In this document: piece by piece, positions 61,301-64,000 of the stretch
Numbering within the stretch: position 1 is the first letter of the stretch
Layout: each line of letters opens with the position of its first letter
Source of the DNA: Kwoniella bestiolae CBS 10118
Lineage: Eukaryota; Basidiomycota; Tremellomycetes; Tremellales; Cryptococcaceae
NCBI RefSeq assembly: GCF_000512585.2
Contig: NC_089241.1
Coordinates: 992,001 to 1,056,000, forward strand
Direction of reading: 5' to 3'
DNA: 64,000 nucleotides
Made by a program: the position numbers and the translations under genes
Notes under the pieces: model-generated
Database searches by the model: none
Seen by the model: only the letters and a program-made list of their open reading frames with translations
What the model was told of the DNA's origin: nothing

Positions 61301-63659
61301 GCATCCAGGTAAAACAACCGAGACAGACAACTTACTGGTGGATTGCCTCTCAGGAGGAGGCTTGGCGGCATGTCTGATGATGTGTAGAGTCGTCAGACCA
61401 AGTCCTCGTGCCGACAAAAAGAGAGAGAAAAACTTATCTCAGCAGTTTGGTCAGAAGTGAGCTTGATCATTGCAATTTTGTTGAAAGGTTCGAGCTTGAC
61501 AAATTCCAAACTATTGCGGCGCGATGAAGTTAGCCTTTTGTATATAACACAAGTGGTTGAAGTGGTTAGACAACAGCAATTGAAATGTCATCACTCACGG
61601 AATATAGTTTTTCTTACCGTAAACGACACAAGGAAGTCGAGGTTTGGTGACTTGCTTGTTGTACATCTCCTTGTAGTATTGAACTACAGAAATTGATCGA
61701 TCGGGTCGACCATCTCTGCCCGAGAGGGTAAACTTGGTCGTCTCGGCAGGTTGTGAGGAAATCTTATCGATCGAGAAGACTCGATCAGTGTTCCTAAATG
61801 AGCGATTCGTCAGTTAGAGCCCAATGAGACGAACAGAAGAGACGGTAGACGAGGATATGGACATACCTGTGAGTGACTCGGAACTTTGCCATTTTCAAGT
61901 AATCGTTTAGCTTCCTGATTTGAGAAGGGTTAAGATCTTGGATAGATGGCACATGACCACCACCACCTTGAGGGGGACCGCCTCGTCCACCTCTTCCACC
62001 TCTGTCGAACCCTCTACCACCTCTACCTCCTCGACCACCGCCGCCGCCACCACCGCCCATTCCAAGGAGTTTGGCGCAGACTTCCTGTTTGATCAGATCT
62101 GTCAGTTAGGTCGTGATGAACAAGTATACCGTTGGACTTACGGGTAACATCCCTGGTTCGATGAAGGCCGAATAGGCGGTATCGATCTGTGGATTGGGTC
62201 CGCTTCAGCTCTTGATGATACGTTTTGAGGTGAAGACATCAGTAAGAACCTACTTGTAAGGCTGGGAAATTGTCTGAGGTCCATCGGAATGATTGTTGAA
62301 AACCTCGGTAAAGGATACCCCCATTGGAGAGCGGGTAACCTCCCTCTATCAGGTCATTCGCTCATAAGCTGGGCTCAACCATGGCATTTGCAACATTAAC
62401 ATACCTTCGGAAAAGAATCTTCGACCTGCAGCACCAGACATAGTGTACTTCTTGGCAGCATCTTGTCTGAACAAGACATTCATGGCTTGGATAGCAACGA
62501 GCTGTGGGAGTGTCATCAGTGATTTTGTTTGCATCACAGGTATAGAGGTACTCACCATCTTTTCCCTAGCTTGTTCGGACTGTCTACTGCCGTGACAGTA
62601 GTCGACGATAGTTTGTAAGTCGACCCTTTGAGCGAGTTGGATGACAGCCTTAAATCTTCGACTATCGCTCTTAGGATCTTGACCATCTTCCTTGAGAGCG
62701 ACAGTGACTTCATACTGAACGATGCTAGATTAGTGAAGCTGCTGCAAAAATGAGGGTATAAGTACTTACTCTGTCACTTTGCATGGGGATGTCATCAGGA
62801 GTATAAAAGCTTTTTCTGCGATTGGTAAGCTCACATGAGCTTTATGACTTGGTCCTGTGGTACGGGTTCAATACTTACTGTTGATCGAATGCAGCAGCGT
62901 CAAGAGCTTTTTTGAGGGGGCCTTTGGCTTCTTGGACCATTTGATCCCAGACTTGTTGTAGGAGCGCTCGAGGTCTCCTACAAGATCGAGGAAGATGATT
63001 GAGCAAGCTTTCCGTCGTGAGGTTCAGAAATAGACGACTCACTTTTGATTAGCAACTTTGACGATAGGGTTGATGTCGATATCGTAGTGGCTGTAAGAGA
63101 GAAGTGAAGTGGTGGTCAGCTCTATCTTCAATTGCGAGCAGTTGATAACCTATAGAAAGTGAAGGGCGGAAAAGGGAGGGAAATGTAAGAGAGAAAGAAC
63201 ATCTTCCTTTTATCGTTTGACCGGAAAAGGAAACGCCAGCACTTACTTGACGATAGCACCCTCAGCCTTGAACCTAGTCAAGTACATATTGGCATCGACG
63301 TTGATAGCTCTACCAGCGGTACCGTAGCCTGCGAATGAAGAAAGGGGGAAGAAAAGACAAGTTATCAGCTGACAACTTTCCTTCCTCCTTGTCGAGAAAA
63401 GGTACGTACCAGGTCGAGGAGGACACCCTATATGAAGATTGACATCATCAGCGCGAACATGTGAGGAAGAGAGATGAAGCACCTCACCATCGAGTGTTTC
63501 TTGCTGCCCTCTGGTACTGATGGCGAGGTTCTCCATACCGGAAATCAAGTCACCGGGAGTCTACAAAAATGATCTCACATCAGCTCAAGGGGTACAAGTA
63601 GTAATCAGGGGGAATGAAGATATACTTACAGCGGTGGGTTTGGACTTGGGTGTAGCCAT
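58364..63659 (-). CDS. AGO1: Argonaute with intact slicer tetrad, 39 exons
   Basis: Exons in coding order: 63630-63659, 63488-63560, 63410-63427, 63247-63328, 63043-63090, 62879-62977, 62770-62815, 62556-62714, 62405-62501, 62254-62339, 62142-62186, 61867-62084, 61599-61793, 61438-61510, 61336-61381, 61120-61276, 61027-61051, 60899-60974, 60819-60834, 60736-60761, 60622-60672, 60453-60553, 60343-60385, 60267-60283, 60145-60204, 60015-60083, 59915-59947, 59732-59850, 59533-59667, 59330-59478, 59215-59270, 59116-59156, 59029-59053, 58885-58959, 58804-58821, 58602-58737, 58516-58542, 58426-58442, 58364-58372 (2796 nt, 931 aa). N, PAZ, MID and PIWI regions are all present. PIWI keeps D663 (GADVTHP), E704 (VEIIADL), D736 (FFRDGVSEGQ) and H829 (RPTHY), so guide-directed cleavage is expected. 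An Arg/Gly-rich insert lies in PAZ. Ends FNNVGWYM. Confidence 0.93.
61382..61437 (-). other. Putative AT-AC intron in Argonaute
   Basis: 56-bp intron beginning ATAAGT and ending CTCTACAC, with a CTGAC branch-like motif near its 3' end. It joins ...TAE423 to I424-I-R-H-A-A-K in frame and with the length expected for the L2 linker. No GT-AG choice gives an equally good join. Confidence 0.7.
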
Positions 63660-64000
63660 GTTGGGTGATTTTACTCGCTGTTTCGGTTGGTTTGGAGATA
63701 TCTAAGCTGACGAGAGGAAAGTGGGTTTCATCAGCGGATTGTGATTGAGAAGGAAGAGGAAAAGGAGGTGGTTGTAATGAATTATATGCCGTAGTTGGAC
63801 AGGATCGCTAGCAGGCGGGGAGGTGAAGGGGTGGAATAAGCAAGGCTGATTTATCCACTTTGATATAAGAAGAAAGAGATTGATACTCTTTGAGATTCAG
63901 TTGAGAATGAAGAGGAAAAGGAAGAAAGAAAGCTTGGTTGGTTGTCCCCTGGCGGTGATGAAGAACCCGATTGTTGGTGAGTTGAAGACCTATCGCAAGA
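63660..64000. promoter_or_regulatory. Argonaute upstream region
   Basis: 341 bp of leader/promoter sequence to the window end, purine-rich on the plus strand; no gene or motif recognised. Confidence 0.5.

Overview
The window is nuclear DNA of a basidiomycete fungus, most likely a Tremellales yeast of the Cryptococcus/Kwoniella type. The basis is gene structure and gene content: many short introns (about 50-75 bp) with GTRNGT donors and CTGAC/CTAAC branch-like motifs, GTGAGT as the commonest donor, a single-chain ATP-citrate lyase, long pyrimidine- and CA-rich leaders, and CDSs without operons. No mobile element, CRISPR array, virus or secure tRNA was seen. All exon coordinates are my own splice models; each complete CDS was checked for reading frame and for an exact multiple of three.

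Layout, left to right: 3' part of ARP6 (+); SURF4/ERV29 cargo receptor (+); a small protein with weak RPA-interacting-protein resemblance (-), which shares a bidirectional promoter carrying two ACGCGT boxes with the cohesin regulator PDS5 (+); GMH1/UNC-50 (-); a WW-domain RS/RGG-like protein (-); tRNA-splicing endonuclease subunit SEN15 (+); pyruvate decarboxylase (-); arginyl-tRNA-protein transferase ATE1 (+); a 2.6 kb leader/intergenic stretch; an oversized Rab-family GTPase (+); tetraspanin TSP2 (+); TFIIIC TPR subunit TFC4 (-); ATP-citrate lyase (+); Rab exchange factor SEC2 (+); a two-RRM RNA-binding protein (-); a type I membrane protein with two repeated ectodomains (-); E2 enzyme UBC8/UBE2H (-); complex I subunit NDUFA11-like (+); and a complete Argonaute (-).

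The genes are mostly unrelated housekeeping genes, as expected for a fungal chromosome arm. Loose themes are chromosome biology (ARP6, PDS5), secretion (SURF4, GMH1, SEC2, a Rab), acetyl-CoA/pyruvate metabolism (PDC, ACL), tRNA biology (SEN15, TFC4, ATE1) and RNA silencing (Argonaute).

The most unusual signals are in splicing. Argonaute is split into 39 exons (seven of 18 nt or less) and its frame is best restored by a 56-bp AT-AC intron. Pyruvate decarboxylase appears to contain a 3-nt micro-exon. Two other genes use GC-AG introns, and SURF4 and the RRM gene have 14- and 15-nt exons. Protein-level oddities are an Arg/Gly-rich insertion inside the Argonaute PAZ region and a Rab G domain interrupted by about 340 residues between G4 and G5.
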